Program-made: the position numbers and the translations under genes
The notes under the pieces: generated by a model
Told to the model about the DNA's origin: nothing
The model's input: the letters and a program-made list of their open reading frames with translations, nothing else
The model's database searches: none
Shown: in pieces, positions 48,131 through 57,133 of the stretch
Layout of the letters: each line of letters starts with the position of its first letter
Numbering within the stretch: position 1 is the stretch's first letter
Assembly: GCA_028281365.1 (NCBI GenBank)
Contig: JANQJZ010000061.1
Coordinates: forward strand, 1-58,753
Length of the DNA stretch: 58,753 bases
Direction: 5' to 3'
Origin: Gammaproteobacteria bacterium
Lineage (GTDB): Bacteria > Pseudomonadota > Gammaproteobacteria > Eutrophobiales > Eutrophobiaceae

Positions 48131-48586
48131 TTAGCGTAATGCTTGTATGAGAAAGTCATAGGCAATTTGATAAATTTCCGGGCATTTACTTGCCCTGGGT
48201 CCTGCAATATTTAATATTTTTATATCTTCTTGTATAAGCCAATCACTAACTGAATTAACGTCCCTTGTTTTATTTAGATCAATCAGCTTTATTGGTTTAT
48301 TAATATCCCTGGCATATTGAAAGGTATACCTGGTTCCGCCTTCAAGTACATTTAAATACAGTATTAATGTAGCATCCGCATCTTCAATATTAAGACGGGT
48401 TCTTTCAGGGTAGTCAGAAGAATCCGTTTCCTTTAACGAATATTCAGAACTGATTTCTCCATCTTCTGCTCGACGACCGTTTGGACACCAACCGCCCTCC
48501 TGGATATTTAAAGATTTGGCAACGTCCAGAGCAGCACGATCGACACCAGTTTGACCACCACTGATTATTTTTCTCAGACTGTGCAA
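48131..48586 (-). CDS. Putative molybdenum carrier / YpsA-like Rossmann protein
   Basis: A 151-residue Rossmann-like protein. The N-terminal KIISGGQTGVDRAALDVA and GGWCPNGRRAEDG segments and LEGGTRYTFQYARD are characteristic of the putative molybdenum-carrier family (PF12694), related to LOG and DprA/YpsA folds. Function in vivo is not established. A TTG start at 48586 is the only reasonable one in frame. It lies 20 bases downstream of the fecR-like gene and probably shares its transcript. Confidence 0.78.
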   Translation of the reverse strand: MHSLRKIISGGQTGVDRAALDVAKSLNIQEGGWCPNGRRAEDGEISSEYSLKETDSSDYPERTRLNIEDADATLILYLNVLEGGTRYTFQYARDINKPIKLIDLNKTRDVNSVSDWLIQEDIKILNIAGPRASKCPEIYQIAYDFLIQALR

Positions 48587-48606
48587 TTGTTGATTATTAA
48601 AGAATA

Positions 48607-49368
48607 TTAGTATGGTGAAATTGAAGAACGTCTTCGCCCACCTGGTACAGGGAAAGGTGGTTGACGACCGACCAGCTCTTCTATCAATTGTAATTCAATA
48701 TCATCGTGATTTTTAAACGGTGCAGGTCGAATTAATTGTCCATCTTGTCCTGAAGCACTTATGTAGCGAGGCGCATCATGATGTTCCGATACAATACGTT
48801 CCTTACTATTAGGATCATTTACTGCGACTATTTCAGTTTCACCATAGCAGGTGCAAACATATGATTCATCCGGATATGATTCTACATAGATACCTGTTCC
48901 ACGAATGCCAATTGTAGCGGTAGGTGTAGTTATACGATGTTTGCTTTTGCCAAATACCGATAATAATTTGCCCGTTACTAATCGTAATGAATTAACCAGG
49001 GCTTGTTTAATATTTTTACCGGTTTTTTCTTCTTTACCGGATGAAAGATTCAAGCGGCTATTGCTTCTTAAGATAAAGGCATCTTTTCCGACAGCAAATA
49101 TAATGTAACTCTTGTCGCTGGTTTCAATAATATCGTTTGCAGTTACCGGGGTTTCCAATGTTGCTACGTTACCATTAACTTTTACGACACCTTTTAGATC
49201 ATAAATTGATCGTCCCTGCAAAAGACCACCAGGTAATTGACCAAGTTTTTCCGCCTGGAGATTATTTGAAATTAACAGTCCCGAACTCGTAATACCGGCA
49301 TAAGCGCCAGAAGCCAATAACTGTAGCAAAAACGTTCTTCGCGATTCTTCAAAACTGTCGGTTGGCAT
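48607..49368 (-). CDS. Tat-exported FecR-domain protein
   Basis: A 253-residue exported protein. The N terminus SFEESRRTFLLQLLASGAYAG is a twin-arginine signal (SRRTFL), unusual for FecR-like proteins. The FecR domain spans about residues 55-180 (KGVVKVNGNVATLETPVTAN, FILRSNSRLNL, ITTPTATIGIRGTGIYVE). The tail is proline-rich (QPPFPVPGGRRRSS). There is no anti-sigma helical anchor or sigma factor nearby, so this is not classical FecIR iron signalling. A strong AAAGGAGGAACG precedes the ATG. Divergent from an outer-membrane barrel gene. Confidence 0.88.
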   Translation of the reverse strand: MPTDSFEESRRTFLLQLLASGAYAGITSSGLLISNNLQAEKLGQLPGGLLQGRSIYDLKGVVKVNGNVATLETPVTANDIIETSDKSYIIFAVGKDAFILRSNSRLNLSSGKEEKTGKNIKQALVNSLRLVTGKLLSVFGKSKHRITTPTATIGIRGTGIYVESYPDESYVCTCYGETEIVAVNDPNSKERIVSEHHDAPRYISASGQDGQLIRPAPFKNHDDIELQLIEELVGRQPPFPVPGGRRRSSISPY

Positions 49369-49520
49369 ATATACGTTCCTCCTTTGCTAAAAAGCATACT
49401 TTTTTTATGACTGATTTTCTTACTAAATCGCTTCTGACAAACTAGAAAGTAAATAAATATATTGAAATCAGTTATTTATCGTATATTATTAATAAATCAG
49501 ATAAAATAAATAAATGCAAA

Positions 49521-50408
49521 ATGTTATATAAATTATTGTTTTTTAAGGCAATAATATCAATATTTCTTTGCCAACCAACACTTGCTGCTTCCTATTATGG
49601 TAGTGGTTTGAACGGTGATGTAGGTGCCGGAATACGTTATGACGATAATATTAGTCGGGCGGAGTTGGATTCAGATATTGAATACGATCTGGTTTCCATA
49701 TTGAATGGCCGTCTTGGTTATCAGACAGTGATCGACCCGCATTCATTGTTAAATTTCTCTGCTTCAATTGTTTTTGAACGAATGGAACAATTCAAATCTT
49801 TAAATAATGTGCGCCTGTCTGGCAGTGTGGATTATTTTTATCAGGCTGAAAGCGGAATATTTAAACCCTGGTTTAATCTGAATGCCCGGATTAGTGAGTT
49901 AAAATTTAATAAGAGTAATATCAGGGATAGTCAATTACTTGATGTAAAGGTCGGTGTCGGTAAGCGTTTTACAAATAATTTTACCGCGATAGCTTCATAT
50001 AAATACCAGCAGCGATTTTCAGAAGAAAAAGTGTTCGATTTGGTTAACAATGGATTGAATCTCGATCTGGAATATCAATATTCAAAGCTGGCAATCTTAT
50101 ATACCAATTACCAATTTACAGTGGGTGAGGTTGTATCAACCGCTATTCCGAACAGCCGAATTATCAGTGCAGCAGAAACAGTTGCCCCGGATGATGTATT
50201 TTCACCGGGCACCGGGCCGGGTTGCACTAATCGACGTTGTGCCTATCGACTTGATGCAATAACTCACAATATAGGTGCAGGTTTGAACCTGAATTTTGGC
50301 GAAAATACCGTACTTGATTTTGCTACACAGTATCATCATTCTGATGCGGCCGGGGATAATCAATATCAAGGTTTAATCTATCATGCCAATTTATGGTATG
50401 TCTTTTAA
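49521..50408 (+). CDS. Outer-membrane beta-barrel protein
   Basis: A 295-residue exported protein with a signal peptide cleaved after about residue 22 (FLCQPTLAA). Alternating amphipathic strands follow (DVGAGIRYDDNISRAELDSD, NLDLEYQYSKLAILYTNYQF, TVLDFATQYHHSDAAGD), with a terminal aromatic LWYVF, the outer-membrane insertion signal. A hairpin with two cysteines (CTNRRC) occurs near residue 240. Similar barrels accompany FecR and adenylate-cyclase genes elsewhere. The substrate is unknown. Confidence 0.82.
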   Translation: MLYKLLFFKAIISIFLCQPTLAASYYGSGLNGDVGAGIRYDDNISRAELDSDIEYDLVSILNGRLGYQTVIDPHSLLNFSASIVFERMEQFKSLNNVRLSGSVDYFYQAESGIFKPWFNLNARISELKFNKSNIRDSQLLDVKVGVGKRFTNNFTAIASYKYQQRFSEEKVFDLVNNGLNLDLEYQYSKLAILYTNYQFTVGEVVSTAIPNSRIISAAETVAPDDVFSPGTGPGCTNRRCAYRLDAITHNIGAGLNLNFGENTVLDFATQYHHSDAAGDNQYQGLIYHANLWYVF

Positions 50409-50471
50409 ATATGGACATAGGCATACCAATGTTAAATACTAGGTTTATTTATTTGTTCTAATTAAAACTAT

Positions 50472-51005
50472 ATGCGAATTTTAATCTTATTACTTACTTT
50501 GGTTTTTAATGTAGCTGAAGCACGTATGTACCAATGGGTCGAGCCCGAGACAGGTACAACGCAATTATCCGGTAAACCGCCAGCCTGGTATAGAAGTGCA
50601 GGTGGTGGTCCGCGTGTCTTTGTATTTGATAATGGTCGATTAATAGATGATACGGCAGTCGAAGTTAGTGATGAAGTTCGCCAGAGAATGCGCCAAAAGG
50701 CTTTTATAATTGCAGAAGAGGACCATCAAAAAGCCAAGGAAAAGATTGCAAAATCAAGAAAACTAAAACAAAAGTTTGGGGAGACACAATCTAAAGAAGA
50801 CCAGGCATTGGAAACCGAAGACGTTAGTGATGATGAACCCGTACCCGAACTGGTTTCAATTGAACAAAATAATGATGAAGATGAAATAGAAAAGGAGATG
50901 GGAAGCGAATTTCCTGACAAGTCCCTGGAAGAATTGAAAAAGCTTATTACAGACTGGGAAGCATCACAGGCGGAAAGTGCAAAACAAACTATAGAGCAAC
51001 AATAA
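50472..51005 (+). CDS. DUF4124-like periplasmic protein
   Basis: A 177-residue protein with a short signal peptide (ILLLTLVFNVAEA) and a DUF4124-type N-terminal domain ARMYQWVEPETGTTQLSGKP, in which the Trp/Gly/Thr/Pro pattern is diagnostic. The rest is a highly charged helical region (about 80-177) with Lys/Glu repeats. It follows the barrel gene by 63 bases and converges on the kinase gene. Its role is unknown; DUF4124 modules are thought to bind peptidoglycan or ligands. Confidence 0.75.
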   Translation: MRILILLLTLVFNVAEARMYQWVEPETGTTQLSGKPPAWYRSAGGGPRVFVFDNGRLIDDTAVEVSDEVRQRMRQKAFIIAEEDHQKAKEKIAKSRKLKQKFGETQSKEDQALETEDVSDDEPVPELVSIEQNNDEDEIEKEMGSEFPDKSLEELKKLITDWEASQAESAKQTIEQQ

Positions 51006-51008
51006 ACA

Positions 51009-52466
51009 CTAGAAAAAAGATTTTATAGTTTGCCAGATACCTCGTTTATGATCTGTGAGTAACGATTCCATAGATAATAGTGATTGATTTTTCGGATCAA
51101 TCTGAAGACCGATATCAATATAGGTCTTGGTTTTATCAACCTCATTATTTGCCAATGCCCGTTCAGCAAGAATGACATATCGATCTGCGATAGAAAGGAT
51201 TCCTTCATAGGCCAGGCGGTTATTTGGTTGCAGTTCCAATAAACGCGAAAAATAATAGTAGGCATTATCCTTGGGTGGATAGGTTAATTTGAATTCATCC
51301 AGACTTTGTTTTCCCAACCAGCCTAATGCTCGTATTACTTCGTCCGAAACAGGTTCGGCAACCTGTTTTACCGGTTCTGTTGGTGTCGTTTCGTTGTTTG
51401 CAGCGACCTGAACATCTTCTACAGTTTGATCGGCGAGGTTTACAGAAGTAGATACATTGACAGGTAATACAGTATTGGTTGAGGCTTGAGTAATTTTTGT
51501 GCTCGTACTTTTAAGTCTAATTTCAACAAATTGCAGGCTAAAAAAGAAAATTGCAGATACGATCAATAAGCCGATCAAAATAGTCATGGTTTTCTTTTTC
51601 CCGGGTTGTACTTTTCCTTTTGTTTTTCGGCCAGCACCAGTTATATCAATATCAACCTGACTTTCAGTTTCGTTCATCGCCTGAAGTTTTTTTACACTAT
51701 TCAGTAATTCTTCGGCATTCGCAAAACGCTCATCCAGGGACTTTGCCATCATCCGGTTTAGAAAAGATTGGTAAATTGCCAGTTTTTCCGGAAGTGTTGG
51801 TACGGGTGAAGTTTTATGCTGAATCACGATGTCTATCACTGAATCAGAGTGATAGGGTTTATAGCCGGTCAACATTTCATGAAAGATACAGCCAAGACTA
51901 TATATATCACTTCGAGCATCGACTTTTTTACCGTCTGCTTGTTCCGGGCTGACATAATTAGGACTGCCCAAAAATATTCCCGTTGAAGTCAGGTCCTTAT
52001 CGTCATCGGTTTGTTTTGCGATGCCGAAATCAGTCAGTAGAGGCGTATTATCGTCTCTAAAAAGAATATTTGCAGGTTTAACATCACGGTGAATAACATT
52101 ATGACTATGGGCACTACCTAGCGCGGAACCAATTTTAGCCACTATATCCAGCGCAGCTTTGGGGGAAATATGTGATTCCAGTCGTTTTTTTAAGTCTCCA
52201 CCCTGTACATATTCCATTGATATATATAAGTCATTACCTGACAAGCCAATATCATAGATTGTGATAATGTTTGGATGATGGAGTGAAGCAACGATTCGAC
52301 CTTCGTCAATAAATCGTTGCGTCATATCCTGGGCCGAGTCACGTTGGGCACTGTCCAGAATTTTCAACACGACAGAACGTTCAAGGGATTCCTGAGTGGC
52401 AAGATATACGGTCGCCATGCCGCCCTTGCCTATCTCTCTATCAATTTTATAACCTGGTATATCCAC
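51009..52466 (-). CDS. Membrane Ser/Thr protein kinase (PknB-like)
   Basis: A 485-residue Hanks-type kinase. The kinase domain (1-265) has G-loop GKGGMA at 13-18, K35, HRDVKPAN at 126-133, DFG at 146-148 and an activation segment (STGIFLGSPNYVSPEQADGK). A membrane helix (about 296-315) leads to a periplasmic TPR-like tail (about 385-480; NRLAYEGILSIADRYVILAE). There are no PASTA domains. A GTG start is used, as MDIPGYKIDREIGKGG is standard. A TPR extracellular domain could sense outer-membrane or pilus components. Confidence 0.93.
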   Translation of the reverse strand: MDIPGYKIDREIGKGGMATVYLATQESLERSVVLKILDSAQRDSAQDMTQRFIDEGRIVASLHHPNIITIYDIGLSGNDLYISMEYVQGGDLKKRLESHISPKAALDIVAKIGSALGSAHSHNVIHRDVKPANILFRDDNTPLLTDFGIAKQTDDDKDLTSTGIFLGSPNYVSPEQADGKKVDARSDIYSLGCIFHEMLTGYKPYHSDSVIDIVIQHKTSPVPTLPEKLAIYQSFLNRMMAKSLDERFANAEELLNSVKKLQAMNETESQVDIDITGAGRKTKGKVQPGKKKTMTILIGLLIVSAIFFFSLQFVEIRLKSTSTKITQASTNTVLPVNVSTSVNLADQTVEDVQVAANNETTPTEPVKQVAEPVSDEVIRALGWLGKQSLDEFKLTYPPKDNAYYYFSRLLELQPNNRLAYEGILSIADRYVILAERALANNEVDKTKTYIDIGLQIDPKNQSLLSMESLLTDHKRGIWQTIKSFF

Positions 52467-53020
52467 TAACTTAGTCTTTATTATTTTTTGTTCTAAATTT
52501 ATTTACGATTTCCCTTGGTCCTGTCATCCTTTCTGTATAGTCTACAAGTAGACTTTAACTTATTGTTATTGTAGTCGAAATTATGGTCACGGTATTGTGT
52601 CAATTTAACTATACCAGCCTGCCTGCACCAAGTTTATCTGATCAGGAATTTAAAAAATATAGCTGAAGAGTCATGATAGGCTATTAAATCAAATTCACAT
52701 AAAAGGTGGAAATCCAAAGGTTTTAACGAGTTGGGAAGTTATAATATTCAGGAACCAGCCTGTTCAGGTAGCCTGTCTGTCAAACAAATTATAATTCAGG
52801 ATGATTTAGCAGTTAATTTAGTTGACGGGCATGATAGTCGTGGCATTATGTTGTTTTCAGAAGCAGGTTTGATTTAGAAACAAGCGCAAAAAATTATAAC
52901 TGATAAGAAAAACAGACGGATGTTTGACAGTGCGTTTTACTCTCTTGTTTTAAAAATAAGTTTCATCTGCAAAAATTTATGGCTAATAAATATAACACAA
53001 AGGATTATTAAGCATAGACG
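52467..53020. other. 554-base intergenic region with a short palindrome and a stop-bounded frame
   Basis: The stretch separates the divergent kinase and rsd genes. Near the kinase side, AGTCTAC-AA-GTAGACT at 52539-52554 is a seven-base inverted repeat, 73 bases upstream of the kinase start. From about 52684 to 52877 a plus-strand frame is open without a good ATG; it would encode NIQEPACSGSLSVKQIII and DDLAVNLVDGHDSRGIML, then stops. It has no recognisable family and may be a decayed gene fragment. I see no RNA gene. Confidence 0.35.
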
Positions 53021-53482
53021 ATGAATAAACAGGTCGACACAGTTCAAGAAAGGCGTAGTCGTAGTAATGCGTTGATTCAACATATGTTGAAGGAACGAAA
53101 CCAACTGTTGTCATTGTTACTCGAAGTATCCTCTGCTGGTATTGAGGGAAAAAATATTAAATCAATTCCCGGCCTGGAAGAATTTATGCAGGTGTTGGTG
53201 GATTATATTGCGGCAGGTCATTTTGGTTTGTATGAGCGTATAGCAGAGGGTAAAGAAAGGCGTAAGGCAGTATCGAATCTCGCTGTGGAAATTTATCCAA
53301 GGATTGAAGAAACGACCGAAACGGCGTTAGCTTTTGATGAAAAATACAATTCAGAAAACAACAAGAAGAATGATTTAAGCCGGTTTCAATCGGATTTATC
53401 GAAATTAGGGGAAGAACTAACTACCCGTATAGAACTTGAGGACCAGTTAATTAATTTGATGCTTGTATCCAAAGCCGCATAA
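53021..53482 (+). CDS. rsd: Anti-sigma70 regulator, Rsd/AlgQ family
   Basis: A 153-residue helical protein. The LIQHMLKERNQLLSLLLEVS segment, FMQVLVDYIAAGHFGLYERI and LGEELTTRIELEDQLINLML match E. coli Rsd and Pseudomonas AlgQ. Rsd binds sigma70 in stationary phase and so favours alternative sigma factors, such as the sigma54 used by the pilin. In Pseudomonas, algQ lies close to algR and argH, as here. It converges on a terB-like gene with a two-base gap. Confidence 0.9.
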   Translation: MNKQVDTVQERRSRSNALIQHMLKERNQLLSLLLEVSSAGIEGKNIKSIPGLEEFMQVLVDYIAAGHFGLYERIAEGKERRKAVSNLAVEIYPRIEETTETALAFDEKYNSENNKKNDLSRFQSDLSKLGEELTTRIELEDQLINLMLVSKAA

Positions 53483-53484
53483 AT

Positions 53485-53937
53485 TCATTGTTTTTCTGCA
53501 GCTGTTATTTTGGCCTTAATATAGTTTGAATGGGATACATATAATAAATCAGCAATTTTTCTAATGTAGTACTCTTCATATTTGTCCAGGACAGAATCGG
53601 CATACGCAATTTGCCACAAATTTTCTATTATTATCAGTTTTTCGCTTTCGTTAAGGTTGTCATTTATCAATCGGGTAAAATCGTAGAGCGAAACTGCATG
53701 GTCAACTTCATTTTCTGCAAGGTTAATTAATTCATTTAAATCATTATCGGTTAAACCAAAATTATCAAATAATAATTTATTGATCGTATCTCTTTCTTTT
53801 TCATCGATCCTGTCATCTGCAAGACTGATTTCAATCATTAGTACAGCTGTTGCCAGCTCTATCGTATGAGGTTTGTTATGTACGACTTCGTTATTATCAA
53901 ATAATTCTTTAAATAAATTATTCAGGGATTTAATCAT
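53485..53937 (-). CDS. TerB family protein
   Basis: A 150-residue all-helical cytoplasmic protein. It has the TerB/TerB-like pattern AVLMIEISLADDRIDEKERD near residue 30 and LWQIAYADSVLDKYEEYYIR near 106, with the DD-R-D-E acidic metal-binding pattern duplicated in two EF-like halves. TerB family names refer to tellurite resistance, but stand-alone members have no shown link. The gene is 7 bases downstream of hspQ and likely co-transcribed with it. Confidence 0.85.
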   Translation of the reverse strand: MIKSLNNLFKELFDNNEVVHNKPHTIELATAVLMIEISLADDRIDEKERDTINKLLFDNFGLTDNDLNELINLAENEVDHAVSLYDFTRLINDNLNESEKLIIIENLWQIAYADSVLDKYEEYYIRKIADLLYVSHSNYIKAKITAAEKQ

Positions 53938-53944
53938 CTACTAC

Positions 53945-54256
53945 TTAATTATTTGAGTTAATTGGAAAGTAACGACCATCAACAAAATTATCAAAATATA
54001 ATTTAATCAATGGATGATGTATGGGCAAAATAGAATCTGCAGCTTCAAGATTACGTTCAGCAACATAAGTATTGTGTTGCGCATTATCAACCAGGACATG
54101 GTACCAGGGTTCATTTTTTGGAGGTCTCGATTTTGCAACATTTTCATACCATTCATCGGTTCCGCTAAAAACCGGGTCTACATCAAAAATAACACCACGA
54201 TAGTCAAATCGTTGATGATGTATAATCTGGCCAATGGAAAATTTTACGTGTTGCAT
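53945..54256 (-). CDS. hspQ: Heat shock protein HspQ (YccV-like)
   Basis: A 103-residue protein with the HspQ/YccV pattern FSIGQIIHHQRFDYRGVIFD, DVDPVFSGTDEWYENV and PWYHVLVDNAQHNTYVAERN. In E. coli HspQ binds hemimethylated oriC DNA, promotes degradation of mutant DnaA and acts as a Lon specificity enhancer. Length and motif order agree with the family. It is upstream of the terB-like gene in the same direction and divergent from rsmE. A TATAAT-like -10 box lies at 54286-54291 on the minus strand. Confidence 0.88.
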   Translation of the reverse strand: MQHVKFSIGQIIHHQRFDYRGVIFDVDPVFSGTDEWYENVAKSRPPKNEPWYHVLVDNAQHNTYVAERNLEAADSILPIHHPLIKLYFDNFVDGRYFPINSNN

Positions 54257-54353
54257 AATGTTTAAAGTTTTTAAATTGTTAATTCATTATACTATCAGAA
54301 TGAATTGAGCATTTATTAAATTACAAAATTTATCCTGTTATTGTATAAAAATA

Positions 54354-55085
54354 ATGCATATCCCTAGACTATATCTGGATAAAACAATAGAAGTGGGTCA
54401 GATTATCAGTTTACCAACTGAGAAAAGCCATCACTTGTCAAAGGTGCTTAGAATGCATAAACAGGATGCAGTGATATTATTTAATAACTCAGATTGCGAA
54501 TTTAATGGCGCTTTAACGGAAATAACTGATAAAACAGTCAAAGTTAAAGTAACAAACTGTACGACTATAGATCGTGAATCACCGATTGTTCTCACGCTCG
54601 CACTTGCTATATCCCGGGGTCAGCCGATGGATTATTCTATTCAAAAAGCAGTTGAACTCGGTGTGAATCATATTGTTCCATTATTCACAGAGTATAGTAA
54701 TGTGAAAAAAAAAGAGGCCTTAAGTGAAAAAAAACTGATGCATTGGCGTAATATTATTATTAGCGCCGCTGAGCAATCAGGACGGACCAGGCTTCCTTCA
54801 TTAGTACATCCAAAAAATTTCTGTGACTGGTTAATTGAAGATGCATCTTTAAATAAATGCATTATGCATCCTGGTAGTGAAAAAACATTAAACAATCTTT
54901 CCGTATCTGGAAATGAGTTGGCTATAATTATAGGCCCCGAGGGTGGTTTCAGCGATGTAGAAGTAGACTATGCTCGTGATCATTCCTGTATGCAGTTTAG
55001 TTTGGGACCTCGTATCTTGCGATTAGAGACAGCGGTAGTAGCCGGTTTGAGTCTTATCCAATTTTGTTGCGGTGACTTGAAATAA
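54354..55085 (+). CDS. rsmE: 16S rRNA (uracil1498-N3)-methyltransferase
   Basis: An AdoMet-dependent SPOUT methyltransferase modifying U1498 of 16S rRNA. The 243 residues have an N-terminal PUA-like domain (EKSHHLSKVLRMHKQDAVIL) and a trefoil-knot domain with KAVELGVNHIVPLFTEYSNV, the ISAAEQSGRTRLP element, IIGPEGGFSDVEVDYA (knot loop) and LGPRILRLETAVVAGLSLIQ. The ATG at 54354 is near a weak TATAAA promoter. gshA follows 43 bases later. Confidence 0.96.
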   Translation: MHIPRLYLDKTIEVGQIISLPTEKSHHLSKVLRMHKQDAVILFNNSDCEFNGALTEITDKTVKVKVTNCTTIDRESPIVLTLALAISRGQPMDYSIQKAVELGVNHIVPLFTEYSNVKKKEALSEKKLMHWRNIIISAAEQSGRTRLPSLVHPKNFCDWLIEDASLNKCIMHPGSEKTLNNLSVSGNELAIIIGPEGGFSDVEVDYARDHSCMQFSLGPRILRLETAVVAGLSLIQFCCGDLK

Positions 55086-55128
55086 TGATATCGGGGTATT
55101 ATTTATAGACATATAATTTATATTTCAG

Positions 55129-56427
55129 ATGATTAACATGAACCAAATAGCCTCAGTTCCACATCTAACGACTGCATTAAATGGTCCTTTTTATCAATTA
55201 GAACGATTACTCCTGGAAAATCAAACCACCATAGAGGGGTGGTTCAGAAAAGCCTGTCGCGACATCAAGGTCCCTTTTTATGCCTCAGTGGATATACGAA
55301 ATGCGGGTCATAAGATAGCCCCAATAGATACTAATTTGTTTCCTGCCGGGTTTAATAATTTAAATCCGGCGTTTGAATCATTATGTATTCAGGCTGTACA
55401 AATGGCAGTTGAACATGTTGATCATCCGGTGGATAAAATACTCATCATTCCGGAAAGTCATACACGCAATCTTTTTTATCTGGAGAATATTGCAAGTTTG
55501 CAATCAATAATTGAAAAGGCAGGGTTTGAAACCCGGGTTGGTAGTTTAATGGCCGGGATAAATGAGGCAACAAGTATAGATCTGGAATCTTCCCGATCAG
55601 TATTACTGGAACCAGTTATCCGAAATCAAAATCGTATTTCATTACATAATTTCGAACCGGATTTAATATTGTTAAATAATGATCTTGCTGCTGGTAAACC
55701 TGAACTATTAGATAATATTGAACAAACAATTACACCACCCATGGCACTTGGCTGGTCATCCAGATTAAAGTCGAATCATTTTTCTTTTTACCAGCAAGTT
55801 GCTCAGGAATTTGCGGGTTTAATTGATATAGATCCATGGTTAATCGATCCCATGTTTCGAAATTGTGGTGAAGTAGATTTTATGAAACGAGAAGGTGTCG
55901 ATTGTCTTTCAAAAAACGTTAATGCATTAATTGATGCCATCAATACAAAATATTCTGAATATAATATCGAATGCGACCCATTTGTAATGGTAAAGGCTGA
56001 TGCAGGTACCTATGGCATGGGTGTGATGACAATACATAACCCGGACGAAATTGCAGAACTCAACCGTAAAGACCGTACTCGTATGGCGACGACAAAAGAA
56101 GGCCAGAAGGTTACTCAGGTCATCATTCAGGAAGGTGTCTATACTCACGAAACCTGGGGCGATAAGGGAACAGTAGCCGAGCCTGTTGTATATATGTTAG
56201 ATCGTCAAGTTGTTGGTGGATTCTATCGAGTTCATGAAAAACGTTCGGCGAGTCAAAATTTAAATGCACCTGGTATGCGGTTTGAACCTCTTGCATTTGA
56301 CGATTGTTGTAATTCACCTGACCCCAATCAGGAACTGGATAGTCATCAAAATCGATTTTATATCTATGGCGTTATCGCTCGATTAGCACTAATAGCCGCT
56401 TCCAGGGAACTGATCAGCGTTGTTTAA
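55129..56427 (+). CDS. gshA: Glutamate-cysteine ligase, proteobacterial (TIGR02049) type
   Basis: It makes gamma-glutamylcysteine, the first step of glutathione synthesis. The 432-residue chain lacks E. coli GshA similarity and fits the separate group found in beta- and some gammaproteobacteria: SVPHLTTALNGPFYQLERLL at the N terminus, PIDTNLFPAGFNNLNP, PPMALGWSSRLKSNHF, MVKADAGTYGMGVMTIHNP and FEPLAFDDC. The fold resembles ATP-grasp enzymes. Alternative Met codons at the start (55129 or 55138) cannot be told apart by eye. No gshB in the window. The end overlaps the convergent algR gene by 14 bases. Confidence 0.9.
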   Translation: MINMNQIASVPHLTTALNGPFYQLERLLLENQTTIEGWFRKACRDIKVPFYASVDIRNAGHKIAPIDTNLFPAGFNNLNPAFESLCIQAVQMAVEHVDHPVDKILIIPESHTRNLFYLENIASLQSIIEKAGFETRVGSLMAGINEATSIDLESSRSVLLEPVIRNQNRISLHNFEPDLILLNNDLAAGKPELLDNIEQTITPPMALGWSSRLKSNHFSFYQQVAQEFAGLIDIDPWLIDPMFRNCGEVDFMKREGVDCLSKNVNALIDAINTKYSEYNIECDPFVMVKADAGTYGMGVMTIHNPDEIAELNRKDRTRMATTKEGQKVTQVIIQEGVYTHETWGDKGTVAEPVVYMLDRQVVGGFYRVHEKRSASQNLNAPGMRFEPLAFDDCCNSPDPNQELDSHQNRFYIYGVIARLALIAASRELISVV

Positions 56428-57133
56428 TAATTGACTTTACGTCAGCCAGATGACGGCGACTAACGGCCAGTTCCAGCGGTATTCCCCGTAATTTAATCAT
56501 ATGTTGGCCAGCGGAATTTTTATAAAAACTCTCGATATATTTTTTTGAAACCAGCGCGTTTCTATGAATTCGTGTAAAGTATTCGGGAAATTCTTTCTCA
56601 AGTGAGACTAATGGCTCATCTACAAGAATTTCACCACCCGGCCAGGCAGCAGTTACATATTTTTGTTCTGCCTTAAGATAATAAATATTTTCTACTGAAA
56701 TTAACTGTAACTTTCCATTAATTATCGCACTTAAGTGCGAGCGTTTTTCGACATTAAGACTGGAAAGCTTTGATGAATTGATTATTGCCGCACGTTCGAT
56801 TGCAGTTTTAAGTCGATCTTTACGAATCGGCTTTAATAAATAATCTACAGCGTTTGCATCAAAAGCACTGAGAGCGTGATCCTGATAGGCGGTAGTAAAA
56901 ACAATAGCTGGCGGTGAATCATAATGTAATAAATGGTTTGCTAACTCAAGCCCATCCATTCTGGGCATACGTATATCGAGTAATAGAATATCAGGCAAAT
57001 CATTTGCTATTTTATCCAGGGCATCCAAACCATTTACGGCTTCATCAATGGTTGCATCAGGGTATAACTCAAGGACCAGATTAAGCAGCCTTTCCCGGGC
57101 CAGAGATTCATCATCGACGATAAGCAATTTCAT
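56414..57133 (-). CDS. algR: LytTR response regulator AlgR
   Basis: A 239-residue response regulator with receiver domain (1-120; DD at 7-8, phosphoacceptor D53, KPIRKDR lysine motif) and a LytTR DNA-binding domain (about 135-239; ENIYYLKAEQKYVTAAWPGG, FTRIHRNALVSKKYIESFYK). AlgR-type regulators control alginate, type IV pili and rhamnolipids in Pseudomonas. It overlaps algZ by four bases (ATGA at 57130-57133) and the end of gshA by 14. Pilus genes 10 kb or more away could be targets; this is inferred. Confidence 0.93.
   Translation of the reverse strand: MKLLIVDDESLARERLLNLVLELYPDATIDEAVNGLDALDKIANDLPDILLLDIRMPRMDGLELANHLLHYDSPPAIVFTTAYQDHALSAFDANAVDYLLKPIRKDRLKTAIERAAIINSSKLSSLNVEKRSHLSAIINGKLQLISVENIYYLKAEQKYVTAAWPGGEILVDEPLVSLEKEFPEYFTRIHRNALVSKKYIESFYKNSAGQHMIKLRGIPLELAVSRRHLADVKSIIKQR

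Noticed and set aside
53485-53937. Tellurite-resistance operon
   Set aside because: Only a lone TerB-like gene is present; no TerA, TerC, TerD or TerZ is nearby, so no resistance function is claimed.
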